A stretch of DNA of 64,000 nucleotides from Vreelandella aquamarina (lineage in GTDB: Bacteria > Pseudomonadota > Gammaproteobacteria > Pseudomonadales > Halomonadaceae), in contig NZ_JABYQT010000007.1 in NCBI RefSeq assembly GCF_020075495.1, positions 62,001 to 126,000 of the forward strand. The letters run 5' to 3'. Below are positions 1 through 7,825 of the stretch, piece by piece (the first letter of the stretch is position 1; each line of letters opens with the position of its first letter). The notes beneath the pieces were generated by a model. The model was not told the DNA's origin. It worked only from the letters and a program-made list of their open reading frames with translations, and made no database searches. Made by a program: the position numbers and the translations under genes.

Positions 1-407
1 AGCGTCACGTGGCCTTCCCACTCGGGCTCAAGCGGCGTCACATTGACGATGATACCGCAGCGCGCGTAGGTGGATTTACCCAGACAGATAGTCAGTACAT
101 TGCGCGGAATACGAAAGTACTCGACGGTTCGCGCCAGGGCAAAGGAGTTGGGCGGAATGATGCACACATCACCTTTCACATCCACGAAACTCTTGGCGTC
201 AAACGCCTTGGGGTCGACGATGGCCGAGTGGATATTGGTGAATACCTTGAACTCGTCGGCGCAGCGCACATCGTAGCCATAGCTCGAGGTGCCGTAGGAA
301 ATGACTCGCTGATCATTGACATAGCGAACCTGTTCCGCCTCGAACGGCTCGATCATGGCGTCGCCTTGCGCCATGCGACGAATCCACTTATCAGATTTGA
401 TGCTCAT
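1..407 (-). CDS. dcd: dCTP deaminase, partial (5' part; runs off the window start)
   Basis: The reverse-strand translation starts [14 protein letters not shown] at 407 and stays open to base 1, giving about 135 of the roughly 188 residues usual for Dcd. The enzyme deaminates dCTP to dUTP, the main route to dTMP precursors in enterobacteria and pseudomonads. The family motifs [11 protein letters not shown] and [12 protein letters not shown] (nucleotide binding and catalytic region) are readable and the frame is intact. It lies 9 bases downstream of the mrp stop on the same strand, the mrp-dcd order known from Pseudomonas, so co-transcription is likely. The C-terminal part is outside the window. 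Confidence 0.95.
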   Translation of the reverse strand, partial: MSIKSDKWIRRMAQGDAMIEPFEAEQVRYVNDQRVISYGTSSYGYDVRCADEFKVFTNIHSAIVDPKAFDAKSFVDVKGDVCIIPPNSFALARTVEYFRIPRNVLTICLGKSTYARCGIIVNVTPLEPEWEGHVT

Positions 408-416
408 GCGTTACTT

Positions 417-1217
417 CTACTCGCTGAAAGAAATGGTGGGGCCATCATTTGCACTGGCACTCACTGATTGGGCAACCTGACGGGCAATCTCGGCAAAGGT
501 CTGACTGATGTTACTATCGGGTTCTGACACAACGCTCGGCTTGCCCGAATCCGCAAGTTCACGAATCGAAAGCGTCAGTGGCAGGCGGCCAAGCACGGCT
601 GTCTGATACTCCTGAGCAATCCGGTCGCCTCCGCCGGTACCGAAAATGGCGGCTTCATGGCCGCACTTTTCACAGTGATAAAGGCTCATGTTCTCGACCA
701 CGCCCAGCACCGGCACATTGACCTTGCGGAACATTTCGATCCCCTTGCGCGCATCCAGCAGCGCAATATCCTGGGGAGTGGTAACGATGACCGCGCCGGA
801 TACCGGCACTTTCTGCGCCAGCGTCAGTTGGATATCTCCGGTGCCGGGCGGCATGTCGATCAGCAGGAAATCAAGGTTATCCCACTGCGTCTGGGTGAGC
901 ATCTGCTGAAAGGCTCCCACGACCATCGGCCCGCGCCAGACCATTGCTTCACGGGTATTGACCATGAACGCCATGGACATGGCTTGAAGACCGTGAGCCT
1001 TCAGTGGCAAGAACTTGTTGTCACCCGTTGCTTGCGGGCGCACACCTTCTTCGACCCCAAGCATCTGAGCTTGACTAGGGCCGTAAATATCAGCATCGAG
1101 CACACCGACCCGGTAACCCAGCGCCGATAGCGCCAGCGCCAGATTTACCGTGACTGTCGATTTGCCCACCCCACCTTTGCCCGATGCCACTGCGACAATA
1201 TGCTTGACGCCGTCCAT
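417..1217 (-). CDS. mrp: Mrp/ApbC iron-sulfur cluster carrier ATPase, short form
   Basis: A 266-residue P-loop ATPase of the Mrp/NBP35 family, thought to carry and transfer Fe-S clusters in the cytoplasm. The deviant Walker A motif GKGGVGKS is at residues 13-20, and the paired cysteines C182 and C185 (HCEKCGH) are the expected cluster ligands at the dimer interface. Many proteobacterial Mrp proteins are about 360 residues, with an N-terminal MIP18/DUF59 domain that is absent here. The 85 bases upstream, up to the terminator at 1303-1332, cannot hold it. The start is supported by GAGGAG upstream of the ATG. It is followed by dcd. The family call is certain; the exact physiological client proteins are not known from sequence. 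Confidence 0.95.
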   Translation of the reverse strand: MDGVKHIVAVASGKGGVGKSTVTVNLALALSALGYRVGVLDADIYGPSQAQMLGVEEGVRPQATGDNKFLPLKAHGLQAMSMAFMVNTREAMVWRGPMVVGAFQQMLTQTQWDNLDFLLIDMPPGTGDIQLTLAQKVPVSGAVIVTTPQDIALLDARKGIEMFRKVNVPVLGVVENMSLYHCEKCGHEAAIFGTGGGDRIAQEYQTAVLGRLPLTLSIRELADSGKPSVVSEPDSNISQTFAEIARQVAQSVSASANDGPTISFSE

Positions 1218-1298
1218 TTAGTCGCACTCCTCTTGTAGGTAGATCGTTCGATTGAGCCAAATGATACTCGCTGAGCGCGTTTTCATAAACTAACAAAC

Positions 1299-1332
1299 CA
1301 AAAAGCGGATGCTGGTCACCCAGCATCCGCTT
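1299..1332 (-). terminator. Intrinsic terminator of the coiled-coil protein gene
   Basis: A perfect 13-bp inverted repeat (arms 1303-1315 and 1320-1332, 4-base loop) lies 30 bases past the stop of the gene at 1363-2526. Read on the minus strand, the right arm runs into a T run (TTTTTGG). It isolates mrp-dcd from upstream transcription. Confidence 0.85.
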
Positions 1333-1362
1333 GAACGATTGCCCAAGGCGGTAAAGAACGCC

Positions 1363-2526
1363 TTACTGAGCGCTACCCTGTTGCTGGCTTGCGTCAGCAT
1401 CATTGGCCGCTTCCTGATTCCGCTGATTCTGCGCGGAACCGCTATCATCAGAGGCTTCACCTTCAGGCGTCGCATCCTCCTGCTCGCCGGCAAGGGTCGG
1501 CACGTCGCCGCTTTCTACATCATCGACACTACCCAGGCGCTGATCAAGTGAAGAGAGCTCTTCACGCCATTCGCGCAGCTGTGTCTCCAGCCGCGACAGC
1601 TGCACCTGGCGCGCCTCGATATCGCTTTCGACACTAGCCACTTCATCACGGCCAATATCCAGCGCCGTCATCAGGTCATCCATTTCGCTTCGCACCTGAC
1701 TCAAGCTTTCGTCCTCCTGCTCACGAAGCTCGACCAAGGAATCGACTTCGGTCTGCAGTTCATCACGCTCACTGGTGATCGACTCGCGCTGGCTTTGCAT
1801 ATCATCGAGCTCGTCCTGCGCTGTCGAAATTTGCTCCTGCAGACGGCTGAGCTGATCATTGGCCTGGCTGATCTGGTCCTCGAGCTCGGATAACTCTTCT
1901 TCGGCGTTTCCTAGCGCGTCGATAGCTTCCTGGCGCTGCTCTTCAGCCTGTTGACGCGCCGTCTCGGCTTCCTGACGGGCCTCGTCGGCACTTTCGCGTG
2001 AATCTTCGATCTGCTGAAGCGTGGCTTGCGCTTCGTCGCGAGTGGTGACGATCTGATCGCGCTCGTCACGCAGGGACTGCATGCCACTTTCAGCGCTTTC
2101 GAGTTCCTGGGTGAGCGAATCGACTTCCTGCTGGAGCGTACTACGCTCGCTCTCCAATGCGTCCAGGCGCTCCTGAGTAGAGACGGCATCGCTCTGCGCG
2201 CTTTCAAGCGCGCTGGCTGCTTCGTTACGCTGTTCTTCCAGGGACGCTATTTCAGCCTGCAGATCAGCTACGCTGGTTTCGGCTTGATCGATCTCCTGAA
2301 TGCGGCGGCTATAGCGTCGATTATCCTGTTCGACACTTGCCAGCTGGGCTTCCAGCGTCTCGATACGATCTTTATGGGTATTGGCGTTGGATTGCGCCAT
2401 GATGGCCCAGATAACCGCAATAGCCGTAATACCCGCCATTGCCCTGACACGGTTATCCTTGAACAAGCTTTTAGTGCCCAACCGACTGGTCGGTGTGGGG
2501 TGGTCCGGGCGGTTTGCTTCTGACAT
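1363..2526 (-). CDS. Membrane-anchored long coiled-coil protein of unknown function
   Basis: 387 residues. A short polar N-terminus (residues 1-28) is followed by one hydrophobic segment (about 29-44, AMAGITAIAVIWAIMA) and then some 300 residues of almost uninterrupted heptad-like sequence rich in E, Q, R, D, S and A (about 50-345), typical of a long parallel coiled coil. The last 40 residues are a low-complexity acidic and Gln/Ser-rich tail. The likely topology is a single anchor with the rod in the periplasm, but the opposite orientation cannot be excluded. No catalytic motif or ATP-binding site is visible, so similarity to SMC-type proteins would be composition only. It is a single-gene unit with its own terminator, between cobA and mrp. 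I do not recognise a named family. Confidence 0.8.
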   Translation of the reverse strand: MSEANRPDHPTPTSRLGTKSLFKDNRVRAMAGITAIAVIWAIMAQSNANTHKDRIETLEAQLASVEQDNRRYSRRIQEIDQAETSVADLQAEIASLEEQRNEAASALESAQSDAVSTQERLDALESERSTLQQEVDSLTQELESAESGMQSLRDERDQIVTTRDEAQATLQQIEDSRESADEARQEAETARQQAEEQRQEAIDALGNAEEELSELEDQISQANDQLSRLQEQISTAQDELDDMQSQRESITSERDELQTEVDSLVELREQEDESLSQVRSEMDDLMTALDIGRDEVASVESDIEARQVQLSRLETQLREWREELSSLDQRLGSVDDVESGDVPTLAGEQEDATPEGEASDDSGSAQNQRNQEAANDADASQQQGSAQ

Positions 2527-2667
2527 TCTGCGTCCCTCTTTTATAGGCTACCGATACCAGCAGCGATGATCGTGCGCTTACCCTGTGCGTTCCTTACTAG
2601 CATATACAGCAACTGGCATCTAGCCAGTCCATTAGCGAATTCAACGTATTAACGCCAAACCCACTTA
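2527..2667. other. Intergenic region, no feature seen
   Basis: 141 bases between the cobA stop and the coiled-coil gene start. No ORF, strong hairpin or RNA gene was seen; it presumably holds the promoter of the coiled-coil gene. Confidence 0.5.
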
Positions 2668-3447
2668 TCAATGTAGATCATTTTCTCGATCAGGCTCGCT
2701 TGGCTGTCTGCCTTCAAACCAGGATAGCCGCGAGTGCAGCGATACCACGCCCCCCACGATCACAAGCGCAGGTGACTGAACCTGCCCGGCCGTCAAGGCA
2801 TCGGGCAAGCAGGCCAGGGTTCCAAGGTGAGTTTGCTGAGCGGTAGTGGTTCCCTGCTCGATGACGGCAAGCGGCGTATCGCAAGCCAAGCCATGCGCTT
2901 TCAGCTTGTCGCTGATCACCTCGACGCTGTTCAGACCCATGTAGAACACCAACGTTTGCCCGCCCCGGGCCAATGACACCCAGTCAAGCGCCTGTTCGTC
3001 GGCTGCTACATGGCCGGTAACAAAATGCACTTCCTGCGCGTGATCACGATGGGTCAGGGGAATACCGGCATAGGCGGCGCACCCTGAGGCAGCGGTAATT
3101 CCCGGCACCACCTCGACCGCGATGCCATCCGCCATCAGCGCTTCGAGCTCTTCACCCCCACGTCCAAAGATAAAAGGGTCGCCGCCCTTGAGCCTGACAA
3201 CCTGCTTGCCTTGCTTGGCCCATTTCACCAAGGAGTGATTGATCTCAGCCTGAGGAACGCTATGAATCGAGCGAGCCTTGCCGACATAGAATCGCCGCAC
3301 GCTCTTGGGCACCAGCGCAAGGATTTCCTTGCTGACCAAGCGGTCATACAGCACGATATCGGCCTGCTGTAACCGTTTATAGGCCTTCAATGTCAATAAC
3401 TCCGCATCACCAGGCCCGGCTCCTATCAGGCTGACTAAACCGTACAT
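2668..3447 (-). CDS. cobA: Uroporphyrinogen-III C-methyltransferase (SUMT)
   Basis: About 259 residues. It methylates uroporphyrinogen III twice with S-adenosylmethionine to give precorrin-2, the branch point to siroheme, heme d1 and cobalamin. Family signatures in order are VSLIGAGPGDAELLTLKA at the N-terminus, VRLKGGDPFIFGRGGEE (SAM binding) and VVPGITAASGCAAYAGIPLTH. The start is placed at 3447 because GGGGA lies seven bases upstream; the upstream in-frame ATG at 3480 has no ribosome binding site. It is a stand-alone SUMT, not fused to the CysG dehydrogenase/ferrochelatase. No siroheme, nitrite or cobalamin genes are in the window, so which pathway it serves cannot be told; nirE is an alternative name. 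Confidence 0.92.
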   Translation of the reverse strand: MYGLVSLIGAGPGDAELLTLKAYKRLQQADIVLYDRLVSKEILALVPKSVRRFYVGKARSIHSVPQAEINHSLVKWAKQGKQVVRLKGGDPFIFGRGGEELEALMADGIAVEVVPGITAASGCAAYAGIPLTHRDHAQEVHFVTGHVAADEQALDWVSLARGGQTLVFYMGLNSVEVISDKLKAHGLACDTPLAVIEQGTTTAQQTHLGTLACLPDALTAGQVQSPALVIVGGVVSLHSRLSWFEGRQPSEPDRENDLH

Positions 3448-3480
3448 TCCATTCCCCTGAATAATCGTACATGCATTCAT

Positions 3481-3742
3481 CTGTAAACAGATGTTAATTC
3501 GAGTATCTTATTAATTGAACAAATTGGCTTAAAAAGCTACACAAAAAAACATAGTGTCTAAACTTGATATAATTAAATAGGCTTAGCAATTTCATTCTCT
3601 GCTTTTTATAATTTAATAAAATATTTAAATGCCAATTTATTATTAAAAATATGTTCATTTGTCAGCAAAAGCTTACAAGCCAATTACGTAAATAGGGCTA
3701 GTCTTCACAGTTATCTTTTGGCATTCGTTTGGAGCTTCACGC
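3481..3742. promoter_or_regulatory. AT-rich divergent intergenic region between cobA and the diguanylate cyclase
   Basis: 262 bases much richer in A+T than the surroundings, especially 3500-3680. Two TATAAT hexamers occur on the plus strand (3568-3573 and 3607-3612), but neither has a convincing -35 box at the right distance. The region must hold promoters for both divergent genes; its composition suggests a protein-binding or H-NS/MvaT-like silenced region, which is inference. Confidence 0.5.
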
Positions 3743-4639
3743 ATGTCCGTGAAAGACAGCCCCCTACCCTTGAGCGCAGACGGTTTGATACCGCGATTAC
3801 CTGGCGTCGTTTTCCAGTTCTTTCGTTCGCTCGACGGTCATATGCACTTCCCCTATCTGGAAGGAGGAGGAAGCGCACTTGCCCATATCGATCGCGAACA
3901 GCTGGCGCTCGATGCAGGTGGACTGCTTGAACATATAACAGGCAGTGAATATCCCAAGGTGATGTCATCCATCGAGCGCTCGGCACGCTGGATGCTGCCG
4001 CTGACCACACGTTTCAAGCTGCCGATGACCGACGCCCGCTCACACTGGATAGCCGTTTCCGCCAATCCCGAACCCATGCCGGATGGCGTGCTGTGGACAG
4101 GCTTGATGATGGATATCACCGAGCAGGTCATCGAAGAGCAACGACTGCGCAAGCTATGCGATACCGATGCGCTTACCGGCCTGCCCAACCGTCGCAAGCT
4201 GATGCTGCATCTGACCCACCTGGCTTCCTTGAGCACCCGTCATGGCACACCGCTTTCCATCATGATGGTCGATATCGACCACTTCAAGCTGCTGAATGAC
4301 CGCTGGGGGCATTTACAAGGTGATGAGGTACTCAAGCAGTTAGCAAGAGAAATGGAAAAGCTTCTGCGTCGTGAAGACATGGTAGCCCGCCTCGGCGGTG
4401 AAGAGTTTATGGTCGTGTTGCCGCTGACGTCGCTGCAGCAATGCCATAAACTTGCCGACCGACTACGGCTGCTTGTTTCCCAGCACGATTTTGGCGTCGG
4501 GGCCGGCGAAGTAACACTCAGTATTGGTGTGGCCGAGTACCGATGCGGCGAACCCTTGATGCACTTCATGGAACGTACGGACCAGGCGCTTTATAGCGCC
4601 AAGGATGTCGGTCGGGACTGCGTCTGCTTGCTTCCCTGA
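3743..4639 (+). CDS. PAS-GGDEF diguanylate cyclase
   Basis: 298 residues. Residues about 15-128 look like a divergent PAS sensor domain, ending in the typical linker DITEQVIEEQRLRKL. Residues about 139-298 form a complete GGDEF domain: DALTGLPNR at 142-150, VDIDHFKLLND with the metal-binding Asp near 177, and the active-site loop GGEEF at 218-222. A product-inhibition I-site RxxD (RRED, 209-212) sits exactly five residues before GGEEF. It should therefore make cyclic di-GMP from two GTP and be feedback inhibited. There is no EAL domain and no membrane segment, so it is probably cytosolic. The ligand of the PAS domain is unknown. It is a single gene downstream of an AT-rich region. Confidence 0.93.
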   Translation: MSVKDSPLPLSADGLIPRLPGVVFQFFRSLDGHMHFPYLEGGGSALAHIDREQLALDAGGLLEHITGSEYPKVMSSIERSARWMLPLTTRFKLPMTDARSHWIAVSANPEPMPDGVLWTGLMMDITEQVIEEQRLRKLCDTDALTGLPNRRKLMLHLTHLASLSTRHGTPLSIMMVDIDHFKLLNDRWGHLQGDEVLKQLAREMEKLLRREDMVARLGGEEFMVVLPLTSLQQCHKLADRLRLLVSQHDFGVGAGEVTLSIGVAEYRCGEPLMHFMERTDQALYSAKDVGRDCVCLLP

Positions 4640-4898
4640 CTATATATTGCTTGAAGCGGCCAGAGTGGCGGATTGTCGAGCACGATGGCATCATGAAGCA
4701 GTCATGAAGTCTTTCGCGTCATGGCACTGCCAACGCGCTGCTATCACCTCAGCGTATTGGCACGATCAATGCAGCCAGGATAGCACCCAACTGCTTTGCC
4801 GGTGAGGTAGAGCGACCCTGCATGGTCGTCTCTTACGAGGCCTGCTGCATCCAAACGATTCCATTCTTGACGCCAGAACCAACGAGGTAGCCGAGTAC
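4640..4898. other. Intergenic region, nothing recognised
   Basis: About 260 bases between the diguanylate cyclase and the aminotransferase. No convincing terminator, ORF with a ribosome binding site, or RNA gene was seen. It should contain the aminotransferase promoter. Confidence 0.4.
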
Positions 4899-6089
4899 AT
4901 GTTTGAGCATATAGAGCGAGTCCCTGGAGATGCCATTCTCGGGCTGATCGAAGCTTTCAAGAAAGATACCAACCCACAGAAAGTGGATCTAGGCGTGGGT
5001 GTTTACCGCGACGCCAAGGGTAATACGCCGATCATGCGCGCCGTCAAAGAAGCCGAAGCTCGCCTGCTCAAGAATGAAAGCACCAAGACCTACATTGGCT
5101 CGCATGGCGCCCCGGCCTATGGGCATGTCGTGCTTCCCATGGTACTGGGTGCCGACTCTCCCGTTCTTGCGGCTAACCGCGCAAGCGCCACACAGTCACC
5201 CGGCGGTACTGGCGCACTGCGTCTGGCAGCAGATTTCATTGCAACGCAACTGCCAGGCAAGGGTATCTGGGTAAGCGATCCTACCTGGCCAAACCACCAC
5301 GGGATCTTTACCTCGGCGGGTATCAAGCTTCACAAGTACCCGTATGTGGACGCCGATAACCGTCTGGATTTCTCAGGCATGCTCAATGCATTGAAGCAGA
5401 TCCCCGAAGGCGACGTGGTCGTGCTTCACGCCTGCTGCCATAATCCGACAGGCTTCGATCTTTCCCAGGCGCAGTGGCAAGAGGTGCTCGAGGTATTGCG
5501 CGACCGTCAGCTGCTGCCGCTGGTCGATTTTGCTTATCAGGGGTTTGGTGAAGGCCTCGATGAAGACGCTTACGGCGTACGTCTTCTGGCTGAAAAGCTG
5601 GATGAGGTCATCATCACCAGCTCCTGCTCCAAGAACTTCGGTATCTACTGTGAGCGTACGGGCTGTTTGATCACCGTTGCCAAGGACGCCGAGCAGATGG
5701 AGAACGTACGCTCACAAGTGGCCATCGTGGCTCGTGAAAACTACTCCAACCCGCCAGCTCACGGTGGTGCCATCGTCAGCGAAATCCTTGGTGATGCTGA
5801 ACTTACCGCCATGTGGCGCGAAGAGCTGACCGAGATGCGTGACCGAATCAATACCCTACGCCGCGATTTCGTTGAAGCCTTGAAGCCTTATGGACTCGAT
5901 CAGAAATACGCCTGCGTGGCCGAACAGCGTGGCATGTTCTCCTATACAGGCCTGACACCTGAACAGGTTGACCGCCTGCGTGATGAGTTTGGCATTTATA
6001 TGGTGCGCTCGGGCCGTGCCAACGTGGCGGGCTTCTCGCATGAAAACCTGCCCTACCTGGCCAAGGCGATTGCCGCGGTCAACGCATAA
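4899..6089 (+). CDS. Class I aspartate/aromatic amino-acid aminotransferase
   Basis: 396 residues, the usual length of AspC/TyrB-type enzymes. It is a PLP enzyme exchanging the amino group between aspartate or aromatic amino acids and 2-oxoglutarate. Visible landmarks are HNPTG at 181-185, the Asp of LVDFAYQG (210) that contacts the PLP pyridine nitrogen, the Schiff-base lysine K245 in SSCSKNFGIY, and the C-terminal Arg in MVRSGRANVAG for substrate carboxylate binding. GAGGT about nine bases upstream supports the start. An intrinsic terminator follows. Whether it is mainly AspC or TyrB cannot be decided from sequence, so no symbol is given. Confidence 0.93.
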   Translation: MFEHIERVPGDAILGLIEAFKKDTNPQKVDLGVGVYRDAKGNTPIMRAVKEAEARLLKNESTKTYIGSHGAPAYGHVVLPMVLGADSPVLAANRASATQSPGGTGALRLAADFIATQLPGKGIWVSDPTWPNHHGIFTSAGIKLHKYPYVDADNRLDFSGMLNALKQIPEGDVVVLHACCHNPTGFDLSQAQWQEVLEVLRDRQLLPLVDFAYQGFGEGLDEDAYGVRLLAEKLDEVIITSSCSKNFGIYCERTGCLITVAKDAEQMENVRSQVAIVARENYSNPPAHGGAIVSEILGDAELTAMWREELTEMRDRINTLRRDFVEALKPYGLDQKYACVAEQRGMFSYTGLTPEQVDRLRDEFGIYMVRSGRANVAGFSHENLPYLAKAIAAVNA

Positions 6090-6113
6090 GCAATACCCCG
6101 CATGACGACTTGA

Positions 6114-6138
6114 CGCCCAGGCCTTGCCTGGGCGTTTT
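6114..6138 (+). terminator. Intrinsic terminator after the aminotransferase
   Basis: A 9-bp perfect stem (6114-6122 with 6126-6134, 3-base loop), GC-rich, directly followed by TTTT. It lies 25 bases after the aminotransferase stop. Confidence 0.85.
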
Positions 6139-6156
6139 GCCTGGCAAGAAGCCATC

Positions 6157-6185
6157 TTGGGAACAGGGTCAATGTTGTGTACAAT
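6157..6185 (+). promoter_or_regulatory. Sigma-70-type promoter for the NCS2-like permease
   Basis: TTGGGA (6157-6162), a 17-base spacer and TACAAT (6180-6185) form a good consensus pair just after the preceding terminator. The transcript would start near 6192 and carry a leader of about 140 bases before the ATG at 6331. No known purine riboswitch fold was recognised in that leader. Confidence 0.55.
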
Positions 6186-6330
6186 TGCGCGCTTGCCGCC
6201 AGAGCCTGGGGCGCCCGTGCGGCGTTCCTTTCAGCCAGGAACCTGACCGATCAGTCAACCTCATTGACCTCGGCTCAGCTGCAACATCAACTTACCTGGC
6301 TGACGACATTTCCAGCAAACGAGGCCTTCC

Positions 6331-7815
6331 ATGGCGGCTGCCAGCACACACTATCCCTGGTACAAGAAAGAAGATACCGACGCGTTCTTCGCCCTCTTTC
6401 AGAACAATATTGCCAATTTCATCGTGATTGCGATCACCATGCTGGGCATGGATTTTCCTGCATCGATCGTCTTCGGGCAGGTGCTGCCCGGCGCGGCCGT
6501 GGCCGTCATGGCTGGCAATTTCTACTATGCCTGGAGTGCAGCGCGCCTTGCCCGCAGGGAGAACCGCACCGATGTCACCGCCCTCTCCTACGGTATTTCC
6601 ACACCGGTCATGTTCGTCTTCCTGTTCGGCGTACTGCTACCCGCCAAGCAGCTGACCGGCGATACCGAGCTCGCCTGGAAGATCGCAGTAGCTGCCTGCT
6701 TTATCAGCGGTGCCATTGAAGTCGCCATCAGTGTGATTGGTCGCTGGGTGCAGTACCACCTCCCCCGTGCTGCCATGCTGGGGGCGGTGGCCGGCGTTGC
6801 ACTGACCTTTATCGCCGGTGAAATGCTGTTCAAGACCCTGGAAGTGCCGGTAATCGGCCTGCTGGTACTGGGAATCATCATCGTCGGACTGGTTGCTCGC
6901 GTCAGCATGCCATTCAAGCTGCCGACTTCGCTGTTCGCCATCGTGATCGGCACGGCCATGGCGTACCTGATTGATGATGCAGGCAGCGAACGCTTCAGCG
7001 ATGCCTTTACTCATCTGGGCTTCTATCCGCTGTTGCCAAACCTGGCCTGGCTTGAAGGGCTCGGACTGCTGTTTACCGGCATGCTGGCGGTACTGACGGT
7101 CGTTCTTCCCATCACGCTCTACAATGCGATCGAGACGATGAACAACGTGGAAGCCATGGAAGCCGCTGGCGACAAGTACGATGTGCGCGAGTGTCAGGCC
7201 GTAGACGGCGTGGGCACCATGGTGGGTTCCCTGTTTGGTGGCGTCTTCCCCACTACCGTCTACATCGCTACGGTAGGTGCCAAATGGATGGGAGCCGGGC
7301 GCGGTTACAGCCTCTTGAACGGCGCAGTCTACGCCCTGGCCACCATGACTGGCTTGATTGCTGCGCTGGCCGCGATCATTCCGGTATCGGTGGTGGCCCC
7401 CATTCTGGTATTTGTCGGTATGTCGATGATTGCAACCGCCTTTCAGGCCAACGACACGCGCTACTACCCCGCCGTGGCGCTCGCCATGCTGCCTTACTTC
7501 GCCAACTACCTGATGACGCGTTTCAACCGGGGCGCCGGTGAGGTGGTCAGCGATATCTCGAGTGCCATTGTAGTGATGGGCCAGGGTGCGATGTTCATGG
7601 CCATCCTGCTGGGCGCCATGACGGTGTCAGTGATCGACCATCAATTCAAGCGTGCCGCCGTGTTTGCAGGCATAGCCGCCGGCTTTTCCTTTATCGGGTT
7701 GATGCATGCGCCCAAGCTCGCTTTCAATGCCGCCCCCGAATTCGTCATGGGCTATCTGGCCATGGCACTGCTGTTCGTTTACTTTTCCTTTCAGGAAACG
7801 CCTCGCCCTCGCTGA
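6331..7815 (+). CDS. NCS2-like (xanthine/uracil/vitamin C type) permease
   Basis: 494 residues with about 12 strongly hydrophobic segments spread over the whole length, so an inner-membrane transporter. The segments around VTALSYGISTPVMFVF and GVFPTTVYIATVGAKWMGAG resemble the NCS2/AzgA-type nucleobase permease half-helices, and the whole sequence reads like the xanthine-uracil permease superfamily. The substrate is probably a nucleobase or similar compound taken up by proton or sodium symport, but no sequence feature fixes it. It is a single gene preceded by a clear promoter. No purine catabolism genes are adjacent, so context does not help. Confidence 0.8.
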   Translation: MAAASTHYPWYKKEDTDAFFALFQNNIANFIVIAITMLGMDFPASIVFGQVLPGAAVAVMAGNFYYAWSAARLARRENRTDVTALSYGISTPVMFVFLFGVLLPAKQLTGDTELAWKIAVAACFISGAIEVAISVIGRWVQYHLPRAAMLGAVAGVALTFIAGEMLFKTLEVPVIGLLVLGIIIVGLVARVSMPFKLPTSLFAIVIGTAMAYLIDDAGSERFSDAFTHLGFYPLLPNLAWLEGLGLLFTGMLAVLTVVLPITLYNAIETMNNVEAMEAAGDKYDVRECQAVDGVGTMVGSLFGGVFPTTVYIATVGAKWMGAGRGYSLLNGAVYALATMTGLIAALAAIIPVSVVAPILVFVGMSMIATAFQANDTRYYPAVALAMLPYFANYLMTRFNRGAGEVVSDISSAIVVMGQGAMFMAILLGAMTVSVIDHQFKRAAVFAGIAAGFSFIGLMHAPKLAFNAAPEFVMGYLAMALLFVYFSFQETPRPR

Positions 7816-7825
7816 TCGCGTTGAC

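Noticed and set aside
6186..6330. Leader of the NCS2-like permease as a possible purine riboswitch.
   Set aside because: No conserved three-way-junction core or expression-platform hairpin could be recognised by eye.
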